NCBI RefSeq assembly: GCF_000004075.3
Contig: NC_026661.2
Span: 14,226,307-14,290,306 of the forward strand
DNA: 64,000 nt
From: Cucumis sativus
Lineage: Eukaryota; Streptophyta; Magnoliopsida; Cucurbitales; Cucurbitaceae
Direction of reading: 5' to 3'
Shown here: positions 1 through 11,326 of the stretch, one piece after another
Layout of the letters: each line of letters begins with the position of its first letter
Numbering within the stretch: the first letter of the stretch is position 1
The notes under the pieces: generated by a model
The model's database searches: none
What the model was told of the DNA's origin: nothing
What the model saw: the letters and a program-made list of their open reading frames with translations, nothing else
Program-made: the position numbers and the translations under genes

Positions 1-640
1 TAAAAGACATTTGTGAGTTTTAAAAGAAAATCTTTTAGAAATGTTACTTTGTATTTAAGTGAATTAGACCATTCTTTGTCTCTAAGTTTCTAAGTCATAT
101 TCAATTTGTTCACGCTTATATCTGTTATATTACAAACCTCATCCTTTAAAAATTTAGACTTTTAATTAGCTTATACATCAAATATACTATATCATTTTAC
201 ATGTAAATTCATTAAATGTTATTTAGATTAATGTTGCAAATCATGCCTTATTTTTAAATATAATTTATATATTTTGAAAGATTTGATTAGGATGTTTTTT
301 TGAATTAGTTTAATATTTTCATATCTTTGAATATTATTTTATATGACAATTTTAATTCGGATATTTATTTTCTTAATTGGATTGCATTCTTTTTTATAAA
401 TATTGTGGTAGTGTTTATCTTTTATACGTTGAAATTACTTTTTAAATATAATAATAAATTTTCAATATTGTCTTTAATGCTGTTTGTCTGTCACGCTTGC
501 GTTGAAACTTATTTGATTGTTAAAATATTTGAATTATTCTTATGCGAATTTTGTGAGTCTTACAATTTTATATATATTCGATTAAATTCTATTATGACAA
601 ATTTATGAAAGTTATGTACAATGGTTAATTATTTCTTAAA
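1..640. other. AT-rich intergenic DNA, no gene recognised
   Basis: Very AT-rich sequence. The longest open frame (327-608) opens at a TTG rather than ATG and encodes a low-complexity hydrophobic string with no motif I recognise. I see no gene here. Confidence 0.6.
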
Positions 641-866
641 CACTACAAGTAAAATGAGGCTTTTTCGATGCACAAAATCGTCGGGAGATATATAAAAAGC
701 ATCAAAAAGCCTTTTTCGACGCATATTTATGCGTTGGGACACATGTCGAGTCAAATATGTTGGGAGTTCATAAACATCTTTCGACGTTGTATGAATGTCG
801 AAGATGCTGTCAATATAGCGTTGGGAGATGTCTAGGAACTCCCGACGCACATGTGCTTTTGGAGTT
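641..866. mobile_element. CACTA-type transposon end fragment
   Basis: The segment opens with CACTACAAG, the signature terminus of CACTA (En/Spm) elements, preceded by a run of A and T. The next 220 bp carry short GC-rich motifs that recur in both orientations: CGTCGGGAG and its variants, TCGACGC, GTTGGGAG. This is the arrangement of CACTA subterminal repeats. No transposase and no matching second terminus is visible, so this is a remnant or a non-autonomous copy. The right boundary is a guess. Confidence 0.5.
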
Positions 867-1059
867 CCTCTATTTTTTTTTTAAAAAAAAGTATCTTCCA
901 TTATTCAATAGAAGGTATATACATCATTGAATTCAATACTTAAAAACTAGAAAATAATTAAATACAACTATAGTTTGTGATCATATCCTGCAGTTGTTGA
1001 ACTAACTGGGAGGCGATGGAGATGGACTATTGCGTTTGATTTTCCTATAGCGCAACTTT

Positions 1060-1669
1060 TCCTTTATCGTCAACTTGACTTAACAGTTTCACGAGCCTTC
1101 ATATGATCTCTTAAGGCAGTGATTTCATGATTTTGCTTCTAAAAAACTTTCATTAGGAGATTTATTTTTCTCTCTATCTCTGTCATGGCTACTCCAGTTG
1201 TTACATTTTCCATCATCACAAACACTACTTCAAGGTGTGATTCTTTCTCTAACAGATTAGAAGCAGGAGTAGAGTTGTTGAACAAAGAATTCTTTGTGAT
1301 GACGATCTCGTGTTTGGGATATTTCATCAATTATTTCCCGTTTTTCTTTGTGAGGATAAAACCTTGTATCTCTTACATGATCCTCTTTGAATGACTCTGG
1401 GTGTCAGCTTTAATGTAAGCACCGCTTGCGGCAGTAGCCTTAAAAGAGGCTATCTTTGGTGCCATTTGTTGATTTATCAATTGAAATGACGAGAGAGAGA
1501 TGAGTGGTAAAGAGGTCCCACCGGACGTGCCAATTTGTTCGCACAAGGTTTCCAAGGAAACATGTTTCATGGAGTTGAGCTTGTGTTGATGTTGTGTTTG
1601 TGTTGATTTGATGCGATGTGGTTCAGTCTCTAGTTCTTGATACTTTAATTCTCTCTCAGTTGAATGCAT
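1060..1669 (-). pseudogene. Degenerate Ty3/gypsy gag N-terminal fragment
   Basis: On the minus strand, two broken open frames (1,373-1,669 and 1,139-1,330), plus a third piece near 1,075-1,135, resemble in order the N-terminal part of gag from plant Ty3/gypsy elements. Recognisable blocks are a short basic leader starting with Met-Ala-Pro-Lys near 1,468, a stretch reading TEIERKINLLMKV, and then HEITALRDHMKAR. Stops and frame changes separate them. No protease, reverse transcriptase or LTR is attached. The recognition rests on memory of the family and needs a search. Confidence 0.45.
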
Positions 1670-2610
1670 ACGCTAGATGTATGGAAGCAGAGTGCTTGAT
1701 GACTTCAAATTTATGTCTTCACTTTTAATTTGATACACATGTCAATTTTCAAATAGTCAAAAAATCAATTATTTATATTTTCGTCATTAATTTGGTCAAT
1801 GACTTGACAATTTGTGATTGGTCCAAAATTTCTTTTACAATAAACTTTCTCTTGGTTCATCTAAATTAGTACATGGAGATGTTAGTTTTTTAGTTTCAAA
1901 GGTTGGTGCTATCTTAATAGCTTCTAACAACTATCTTTCAAACACTATCATTAGTGCATCTCCATAACTATCTACACTTTTAAATTCAATCCTCAAAAAC
2001 TAAAAAATAATTAAATACAAAAGATACCTCTAAAATAAATAGAAATAACTAAATTTTACTAATGCAACTCATAGGTCTCAATCCATATCAAAATAATATA
2101 CTACCATAATCTTTATTATTGATAAATAGGAAAATTTGTTTTGATTTATTTTGCTATATTAAAATAATCAAGTAAAATTAGAGAGTTTTTATAAATATAA
2201 AAAAAGAACCAAAATACTTACAAGTTATAATAGTTCATATAGTCATTAATAGAAGTTCATTAGCATCTATAGGTGATAGAAATTTATACTAGTTTATCAT
2301 CGATATTATCAATTATAGTAATTGATACAAGTCTATTATTGATAGAAGTCTATCAAAATTATCTCTATTTCTTTTTTTTTTTACTATTTCAATTAATAGT
2401 TTGATACTTTTTCTAAAATTAAGTTGGAGAATATGACATAAAAATCCATAACTTTCCATTTTATCGTGTGAGATCATGTAAAGATATCAAATGTTGGATG
2501 ATTTTTTGTTTTGTGGGATGGTAGTTTTAGGAAAAAATAAAAAAACTTAAACAACTATTGATATAGACCATATGAACGTTCAACTATGTTCTCTTTAACT
2601 ATTGACCTTT
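1670..2610. repeat. Intergenic DNA with a diverged copy of a small inverted-repeat element
   Basis: No gene is seen. Around 2,195-2,400 the sequence is rich in GATAGAAGTCTATCA-type motifs, ending in a poly-T and TACTATTTC. It resembles a diverged member of the MITE-like family described at 29,033, 56,669 and 60,965. Confidence 0.35.
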
Positions 2611-2611
2611 C

Positions 2612-4138
2612 GGTGTGTTTGGGAGAAGGGTTGAGTTATGAAGGGTTAGAGTTATGATAAACTTAGGATTATGATAAGATGTGTTTGGGAAGGATTACGT
2701 GGATAGGGTTATGGTAGTGTTATATTATGATATGTTTGGGGGAAGAGTTATATGGGTAGTGTTATGAAATTTTTTATTTTTTATTTTTTAAAATTTATAT
2801 TATAGATAATTTTTTAGTAATCCTTACTTATGGATAAATTATTTTATAAAAAAATTCATATTCTAAATGTAATACATAAATTTTGTATATTTATTTTATC
2901 AAATTATCATAGTTTTCATAAAATAATTTGCCTTAATTTCTTTAAATACAATGTTCATTTTCAACCTTTGTGCAATTTTTTTTAAAAAAATATATTCTAG
3001 ATCAATTACACTAACTTCGTATATTTAATTTACCAAATCGTCATAGTTTTCGTAAAAAAAATTCTTAATTTCTTTAAATACAACGTTCATTTTCAATCTT
3101 TTCTAAGTAGTCGTTATGTGCGAATAATTTTCTTTTTTAATTCATATTCTAAATTCAATAACACAAATTTCATTTATTTAATTTACCAAATTGTCATAGA
3201 TTTTGTAAAATAAGTTGCCTTAATTTATTTGACTACAACGTTCATTTTCAACATTTTGTAAGTAACGTTATGTTTCAATAAATTAGTTTTTATGAATGTG
3301 ACACGTGACCCATAAACATGTAAATAAGTGCAAATAACCATCAAAATTACGAAGTCTTGAAAACAGAAAATAACAATCAAGACTTTTACCAACTCTAGTT
3401 TTGTTTTCTCATAGGAAATTACCATGAATCTAGTTTTAGGTTTCTCTTCTGTTTATTTTAGACTACTTTTAAAATATCAACTTTAATTTTTATTATTTTT
3501 AACGGTGGTTTATATACTTTCAAAATATTTATTTTAGTCATTATGCAATAATGATTAGATAAAAAATCATGAATCTACCATCTCTATAACAAAATATTTG
3601 TTATGTTAATTTAACAAAACTTAATTTAATAACCAAAATAACATTATGAGTGACGAAAAATAGACAAACCACCTCTAGATTTGTTGAAATTACGGCTCTC
3701 ACTAATTTTTAATTTAATCAAATAGTCCTTATAGTTTGCTAATTGTTGTAATCAATTTATGGTAATTTGTTAAAATTGTACCATTTTTTTTTTATTGAAT
3801 TGATATTCCTTAGATATTTAATTGAAGGTAATTAAATTAAAATTTTAATGGTGTAATTTACAATAAATTATCTAATTCTTAAAATTCTAATAGTGTAATT
3901 CACAATAAATTATCTAACTCAAGAGTAAAGGAAAAATTAAAATTTGAATGATGTATATAAAAACTATAAATGAGAAAAAAATAATATTTAAAATAAATGA
4001 ACAAGTGTTGAGAAATTGTTGAGAAAGGATTAAGAAAAGGTTGAGGAGAGGGGTTAGAGGTAAAACTAGGGTTATGATAATCCTTCCTCCAAAGATGGAT
4101 TCAACCCTCCATAATCCAATCCCTCTCCAAACGTACCC
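2612..4138. mobile_element. Non-autonomous DNA transposon with long imperfect TIRs (PIF/Harbinger-like)
   Basis: The left end reads GGTGTGTTTGGGAGAAGGG. The reverse complement of the right end reads GGGTACGTTTGGAGAGGG, and both continue into similar TTATG(A/G)AGGGTT sequence, so the 1.5-kb segment is bounded by imperfect inverted repeats. The GTTTGG-type terminus suggests the PIF/Harbinger group. The expected TTA/TAA target duplication is not clear, so the class is tentative. Inside lie three diverged tandem units (see 2,850-3,275). No transposase frame is present. Confidence 0.5.
2850..3275. repeat. Three diverged tandem units of about 130-140 bp
   Basis: Three successive segments share the same order of words: TTCATATTCTAAAT, then a TTTACCAAATTGTCATAG-like block, then CCTTAATTTCTTT, then ACAACGTTCATTTTCAA. 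They start near 2,850, 2,985 and 3,135. They lie inside the inverted-repeat element and were probably duplicated within it. Confidence 0.55.
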
Positions 4139-5350
4139 TTATGTTTATTTATGTCCCATCTCATTGTCAGTTCCTTTTGTAAATTGAACTAATGTTTTGA
4201 CTATTGATAACCATGTTTTTATTATTTTACCATAACATAAATTAAATGCTTCTTTCAAAAGTTTCTAGAAAATTTCTATTTATGTAATATGGTGGGGTTC
4301 TACTGCTGTTCACAAAACACCACTAAAACTAGGGCTAAATAGTTAAAAGAATAATAATAACAAAATTAATTGCATCCGACCCCTCTATCTCAAATACATT
4401 TTGAATTACGCAGTTTCGCAAAAACGACAATGAAAAAGCAAGCCCAATTTATGAAATAGAAAAAAGAGTACATCTCATACACACTTAATTCACGCAATTC
4501 AATTTGAATTCACGCATTATTGATATATTTAAAAGTGTCATATCTACAAAAATGAATTTTACAACACTCCACCACGTATCATACACTTAATTTGTTGCTA
4601 ACGATAATTATCCATACATTGTTCGAATTCTTATGCTTGAAAATCGTCGATAACAAATTTTGTATGTTTCATATAAACAAGCAAAGTTAAATTAAGATTA
4701 ATATATTAAAGATTTAGTGGGCATGTGTTAATTTGACAAATTTTTTGGGAATAAAGTAGGAATATTTAAAACAAAGTACTGGTGATATAAATAAATATAA
4801 AGTTGAAAATCATGTGATAATTAAAGTATGATTCAAAAATGGTGGGAGGTTACGAATTCCTGACCTCATTTACTTTTGTTATACAAAAGTTGAGTTTTTG
4901 GAAACATTTCAAATTCCTTTATAGATGCAAAAGGAACTGTAGTCTAAAAATATGTACGTGGTCACAACTCAGTTCTATTATTTATAAAATATAGTAAACT
5001 TATAATTGATTGGAAGTTCAACTCTAGTTAACTTTTTTCTCTATTTATTACAAATATTTGAAACAATTTTACTATTTAAATCAATATCCATAAAATGATT
5101 AGGTGTCCTAAATAATAGAAGATTGTTTTGTAATATAATAACATTAATATTTGGAAATATAGAGATTGAGGCACGTGATATTTATTTAGAAATAGTTTTA
5201 GGAGTTTATTAATTTAAAACGATTTCTCCACCAATTACTTCAAATTCATTTTATCAGCTTCATTCAACTTTCATCTACCGATTCGTTTTTACTTCCTTAT
5301 TCAATTTTTCCGGATCGTCTTTTCTTTCTTTAATAACATATTTTCTATTA
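4139..5350. other. Intergenic DNA upstream of the ureidoglycolate-hydrolase-like gene
   Basis: AT-rich sequence without a coding frame I can support. It presumably includes the distal promoter of the gene at 5,424. Confidence 0.5.
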
Positions 5351-5351
5351 T

Positions 5352-5359
5352 TATAAATA
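5352..5359 (+). promoter_or_regulatory. TATA box of the ureidoglycolate-hydrolase-like gene
   Basis: TATAAATA lies 65 bp upstream of the chosen ATG at 5,424, a spacing compatible with a short 5' leader. Confidence 0.55.
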
Positions 5360-5423
5360 GAGACAAAGGAAATGGGTTCCTTAGGGATTTTGTAATCCAA
5401 ATCGAAAGGCAAACACAGAATCA

Positions 5424-7015
5424 ATGGAAAATATGAAACACACAACAACAATAATGAACCTAAAAGCCATTGAAGCAACAGCAGAGAGCTTCGCGGAGTA
5501 CGGTCAAGTAATCCAAGCTACCGACGACCGCGCTGAATTCGGTAATGAAGATGCTCAATTGGATCTCACCAACGGAATCCCTAGGTAATATCATTTTCAC
5601 AAATTCTTCATTTCCTTATCAAAATCTGGATCTATCCCTACGCTTCTTAATCCAATACATCTGTGGAACGCAGGTTTTACATCCTTCACATCGAAAATCG
5701 CCCATTTGAATTCTCCAAGATAACGCATCACGCCAGAGTAACGCAGTGCTTGGGCTCCGTGGATCGGGAGGCTTGGTATCTCGGAGTGGCGAAGGCGTCG
5801 ATTGTTGAGGGAGACGAGGTCAATGGAGGAGGAGGAGGAAGGAAATTGAGGTCGGAGAGCGGCGGACATTTATATGTGGCGCCCAATGTGGATGAAATTC
5901 GGGCGTTTAAGATATCGGGGGCCAAGTTTGTGAAGCTGAATAAAGGGACATGGCATGCGGGTCCTCTGTTTAGAGAGAACGCCAGAGATTTCTACAACTT
6001 GGAATTGACTAATACTAATGTGAGTGCCTCTTCTTTCTTCTTCGTCCTTGGATCTTCCTTTCTGCCTTTTTGCTTTTCTTTGGTCCCAAACAGTGTGCCT
6101 TTCGTTTGATTCTTTCTACTTTTTCCCTAAATCTAAAAAAAGAATTAGGATCCTTTTTTGTTGAACCGAGTCAAATGATTTTGTTGGTTCCTTTCATTTA
6201 GTATAATCAAGTTATTTCAAGAGTTTTTGAATGGATGATTATTGATGACCCACTTCTGACAAAAGTAAAAGTATAGTTTTTGAGATGTTCATGCGTCGGC
6301 CTAATGCAATCTACGACAAATATGGTCATCACAAGCGGGTTGGGTTTTGTACATTAATCATAAATGCCCTTCTCCACAAGTTACCCCGTCAAAAGAACTT
6401 TAATTTTAGTATGGGCAAAACCTGCAAATGAACCTGATTCGACTATCATATGGATGTGTTAATAAACCCTTTTGTCCATTGTTATCCAAACACAAGACCT
6501 CCATTTTGATTCTACAATGGATTGACCCTAAAATGTTAAACTTATGGGTTAACATTTTAACACCATGTTTATGTGAACCTTCAAAGCCAACATACCAAAG
6601 AAAAACTTTTGCCCTCTCTCTCTTTCCAAACACCAGACAGAAGTTTGCACATGTTTAAAGAAAAGAAAGTAATGATGATTTAGATTAAAGTAGTTGTATT
6701 CTTTTAAGGAGATTGAAGACTATTAAATTCACAATCCGAAAGCATGTTTGGTTTAAATTTCAAGTAAGGTCTCCCATTAACTTCTTTTTAACTCTGTTCT
6801 TTCTTAATTTGTAAATATGGTGACCGTTTGGCAATTTCCTTTCAACCCATCAATCTCTTTGCTTTCAAGTTTGTTAGGATTTTCAGGTATATTATAAATA
6901 CAATAATTTAGTATCACTTCAATGATTTCTTTTCTGTATCTTGTTGTAGATTGTTGATCATACTTGTTACAACATTGGAGAAGAAAATCGGGTAGTATTT
7001 CACATTGAGGATTAG
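5424..7015 (+). CDS. Ureidoglycolate hydrolase/lyase-family (AllA-like cupin) protein
   Basis: Three exons join cleanly at GT-AG sites: 5,424-5,584, 5,674-6,019 and 6,950-7,015, giving 190 residues and a TAG stop. The second intron is long (930 bp), and the last exon codes only 21 residues. Exon 2 carries the conserved core, including GTWHAGPLF, followed by the downstream HTCYNIGE and a hydrophobic end, as expected for the small cupin-fold ureidoglycolate hydrolase family of purine (ureide) breakdown. A glycine run (GGGGG) interrupts the middle. Two further in-frame ATGs follow the first (5,433 and 5,454). The first is chosen because it is the first after the TATA box. The plant members of this family are named by homology; the true plant ureidoglycolate amidohydrolase belongs to a different family, so the activity is inferred. 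No targeting peptide is obvious. Confidence 0.85.
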
Positions 7016-7560
7016 ATCCATTGTTGTACACCACCAAGATTGTTATCCTTGTGGAGCTTAAAGATCATAGGTGGGAGTTGTTGTGTGATATAATTGAGAT
7101 TATGTTTTATTGTTGGACTAAGTTGATGTAAAGATTGAAGTTTGTCATGATTTGTGTTTGGGCTACATGGAGATTGAAGATTCTAGAATAAGTGAAAAGT
7201 GATGTATTTATAATAGTTCTATTTTCTAATTGTAAAACATGTTTAATTTCGAATCAATTTAATGTTTGGATTTCATAGCGATCATCCCTTGTTTTGAATG
7301 ATTAATGTTTATTCTTAAGAGTGATATATTATGACATTGATTGTAAACATGTTTAATACTGTTTAAATATATTTTAACATGTTTAATTGTAAAACATGCT
7401 ATCAACAATGTTTAAATATGACGTTGATAATGAAATAATAATTAAAACATTATAATCACATGTTATTATAAGTCACAAGTATTTACCAAAAGAAACTTGT
7501 ACTGTGTAAGGGTCTACCATAGGAGAGCGCGTTCAAATATATGGTCGAGAATAGCTTGCA
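7016..7560. other. 3' region of the preceding gene and intergenic DNA
   Basis: Contains the 3' UTR of the ureidoglycolate-hydrolase-like gene, followed by AT-rich DNA with repeated AACATGTTTAA words. No gene seen. Confidence 0.5.
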
Positions 7561-7990
7561 CATGATCAAAGAATAATGCTGTCAAACTGAGCTCATGCAC
7601 ATGATTTGGTACATGCCACAATAGCAACCGCCATCCAACCAATCATAGTAGAATATTAAATACACGGTCGAGAATAGCTATCGGGGCTTTGCCGACACAA
7701 AAATGCGTCACTAAAAGGTTATTGTGCATCAGTGCAGCCTTTGCTAACGCAGATAAGTATGTCGGCACGAATGTCGTAAATGATGAGTCATAAGAGGTAA
7801 TGACGATGCAGGAACAAGACGACGTCGGTGAAGATCTTTGGCCGACATATTAATTTTTGACAAGGTTAACACGTCGGCAATATAAGGGTGTTTGCCGACG
7901 TCGTTGTGTATGCATCGCCAATAGCCTAATGTCGATGTTGTGTTTATGCGTCGTCAAAACTATTAAAGGCGAAGAAAGAAAAAGAAGAAT
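7560..7990. mobile_element. CACTA-like subterminal repeat remnant
   Basis: A GC-richer island with many copies of CCGAC, GTCGGC and GACGTCG in both orientations, for example TTGCCGACG and GGCCGACAT. It contrasts with the AT-rich surroundings and resembles CACTA subterminal regions. No clean CACTA terminus or transposase is found, so class and borders are tentative. Confidence 0.35.
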
Positions 7991-9480
7991 ATGAGAAGAT
8001 TGTAGAGGAGCTTATGTGCAAGAATTTCCTTTGACTACGTTTGATGATCTAGAATCCAAAAGTAGGTACATGAGCAGAATGTGCAAAGAGGGAAGTTGAA
8101 CATTATTAAAAACTACGTCAAAAAAAATATGACGTTGCTTCAAAGGGAAGTGACTCTCGCTCTCGTGGTTTTAGAAAATTGATAGGAAAAAGAGAACGAG
8201 AAAATATAAATTGTAGATTGAGAAGGAGAAAGAGTTGAAATCTTTTCTTTTTTTCTTTAATAAATAAAATATGAAATGACCTTTATGTCCTCGACTCAAA
8301 GCCAAACTCCAACTTTGGCAATTTTGATAGGTTTTTCATCGCTTATTAAATTTTCTAATCGTTACCAAAATAAAAGTGATTCAAAAATTTTCTCATAAAA
8401 AATGATCCTACCCAAAAGAATTTACAATTAGATTAAATATTTTTTACAACTTAGAAAATATTAATATATAAATGAAAGGATAATGGAAATGAAGGATGAA
8501 CCTGAAATATTTTTTTTTAAAATTGATCGGTTTTATGAGTTGTTTGATTTTGTTACCTAAACCATAAATATTTTGAAATTTTGTTATATTTATGAAAATT
8601 AACAATTATACAATTGAATTATAAGTTTTTTTTAAATAAATTATTCAAGAGATTAGGTTTAATTTAGAGTTTTCGAATTAAAACGAAACTTATTGTAAGG
8701 AAGTTTTTAAAGTTTAATTAACTGTTTTTCTTCATTGTTAAGTTCATTAAAATTTAAAGTTATTTAATGTATATTTTGAACGTATATATATATACTTAAT
8801 TACCAGTTATTACACAATCTATGAGTCGATCATGTGTTCTTCTTTCTTCTTAATTAGTTAGTTTATCATTTCTCGTATCTTTTACTTCTCCCATTTTCTT
8901 ACAAATTTAGGACATTCATACCATACAAATTTAGCTAAATTTGCTTTTGTTAATTAGTATTCTAATTCATATTTAGATTAATAAAGGACATTCAAATTTT
9001 ATAATGTCACGTACTTTGATTCGTGGATGGATATATTTCAAAATACACAATTTTCATTGATAAGTTCCTTTCTAATGCTAAAACTTTAAAACTTAAATCT
9101 CCCAAATAAATATTTAACAAACTCTTAATTCAATTAAGTAAAAGTCAACATGAGAATTAAGAAGGGAAGACGAAGACATTAAAGTAATGATGGTATAGAG
9201 TAAATGTGAAAGAAAAAAAAAAAACTTTAAAATTTAGAAAGTTAATACGATCAATTTAATTAAACTTTTAACTCCCATTCCCTATGTTTCTCAAATTAAT
9301 CTCATTTGACTAATACTAAAATGTACTCCTAATTAATTAGTACAAATAAAAATGTAAAACTCTTAAAACTTAATTTCCTAAATAAATACTAAACAAAACT
9401 CCTATTCAACTAGGAGTTAAGAATTAGTAAAATATAAATTGAAAACAACAAAAACCATAAGCTTCCTCTCATATACTTTA
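7991..9480. other. AT-rich intergenic DNA and promoter of the TBL-like gene
   Basis: No coding frame, RNA gene or clear repeat was recognised. The part close to 9,480 should hold the promoter of the gene at 9,564, but I do not see a convincing TATA box. Confidence 0.45.
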
Positions 9481-9563
9481 AATTTCTTCTTCTCTACTTA
9501 AACCATCAAAGCTTACAAAGATTAAAAAAAAAAAAAATCATAGTAGAGAAATTAAAGAATATA

Positions 9564-11326
9564 ATGGTGGTTCATAACAATTTCAACAACAATCAAACTT
9601 CTTATTCAAACCTTCAAAGCCTAAAAAATGGGAAACAAAAAACAATCCTTCACTCATGTTTAAACCAAGTTTGGATAATCCCTTCCCTATTTACATTGCT
9701 CATCGCCATTGCTTGTGTGTACACACTCATCTTCCCAAACATCCACAAAATTCTCCAAATCTACAACTTCACTGTAACATCTGAAATCCTAGAAGCCAGT
9801 CCAGCTGTCGAGTCTACCGATTGTGACGTCTTCGACGGGCGATGGGTTGAAGACGATTCCAGGTATCCAATCTACAACTCGACGGATTGTCCATTTGCGG
9901 AGAGAGGTTTTAGTTGCTTTGAAAATGGGAGAAAGGACAAGGAGTACTTGAGATGGCAATGGAAGCCAAAGAAGTGCAATATCCCGAGGTTCGACGTCGA
10001 AAAAGCGTTGGAGATGTTGAGGGGGAAGCGTGTGGTGTTTGTGGGGGATTCGTTGAGCAGAACGCAATGGGAATCATGGGTATGCATGTTGATGGAGGGA
10101 GTGAAGAACAAGGAAAGTGTATATGAAATCAATGGGAGTAAAATAACAAAGACTATTAGGCATTTGGGAGTGAGATTTAAGGATCACAATATCACTGTGG
10201 ATTTCTATAGGTCAGTGTTTTTGATGAACAAGAGTTATGACGTACCTGCAGGTGCACCTAAAAACGTTAGGATGACCGTTCGATTGGATTTGGTAGATGA
10301 TATTAGTGATCAATGGATTGATTCAGATTTGTTGGTTTTTAATACTGGTGGTTGGTGGACCGAAAATCGTCTTTTTAATGAGATGTAAGTTATGAATTTT
10401 TTTTTAGTTTATATTTCTCTATTTGTTTATTAAAATAATATTATACATTTTCACGTACACCAAAATCAACAATATATATAGCATAAGACATAAGAGAGGG
10501 TATAGGTATATGTGGGAATGTAATGGTGAAGAGCTAAATTGGCAAATAATGATTAGTTTTTATGGTCTAATATGATGTATTTACAAATAAACACAGGAGG
10601 TGCTTCTTCCAAATAGGGAACTCTTTGGAATTTGGAATTTCGGTGATTGATGGATACAAGATGGCACTAAATACTTGGGCTGATTGGGCAGAAGCTAATA
10701 TCAACCCCAATAGAACTACCCTTTTCTTTCGCACTATTGAGTCTACTCACTGGAGGTGCTCTCTTCTCTTCTCTTCTCTTTACGATTCTATTTATATTTA
10801 CATCACCTAACTAATCACAAAGTTTCATAAACGTATGAATATTCAAAATCACACCATTTCTTAAATTGAGAATATTGCTAAGAAGTTATGGTTCAAAAGG
10901 ATTTTAAAACACTCATGAACATTTCAATCTCAACCTAGCTTTCATCCGACTTAAAAATCATACATACATCTATTAAGCGTGTACTTTGAATATTTTGGTT
11001 AAGTGGTTTTATGAATGTTGGGATGCAGAGGTCCTAATCAATGCGATGTGAGTGAAAAACCATTAAATGAAACAAAAGGGAAAGAGAAGAGTGAAAAATC
11101 AGACATAATAATGGAGACTGTGGAGAAGAAGATGAAGAGAGTTGCAGTGAGAATTATGCATTTAACACCAATGGGATCTTATAGAAGTGATGCTCATGTG
11201 GGAAATTGGGGAGACAATCCTTCTGTCCAAGACTGTGGCCATTGGTGTCTTCCTGGCTTTCCTGATATTTGGAATGAAATTATCATATCTCATTTTCTTC
11301 CTAAAATACCATCTTTTAGCTCATAG
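9564..11326 (+). CDS. TRICHOME BIREFRINGENCE-LIKE (TBL/PMR5-type) O-acetyltransferase-like protein
   Basis: Exons 9,564-10,384, 10,597-10,755 and 11,029-11,326 join in frame to give 425 residues. Residues 1-34 form a short polar cytoplasmic tail, and about 36-58 form one hydrophobic membrane anchor, typical of a type II Golgi protein. The conserved TBL cysteine-rich domain starts at about residue 87 (CDVFDGRWV). The GDSL motif (VFVGDSLSR) is at 158-166, and the C-terminal DxxH block DCGHWCLPG is at 395-403, followed by DIWNE. These supply the Ser, Asp and His of the catalytic triad. Known members O-acetylate wall polysaccharides such as xylan, xyloglucan, mannan or pectin; which substrate applies here cannot be read from the sequence. 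A lysine/glutamate-rich insertion lies near 343-365. Length is normal and the gene looks intact. Confidence 0.9.

Noticed and set aside
327..608. 93-codon open frame with hydrophobic translation
   Set aside because: It opens at TTG, is very AT-rich, and the translation is low-complexity with no motif.
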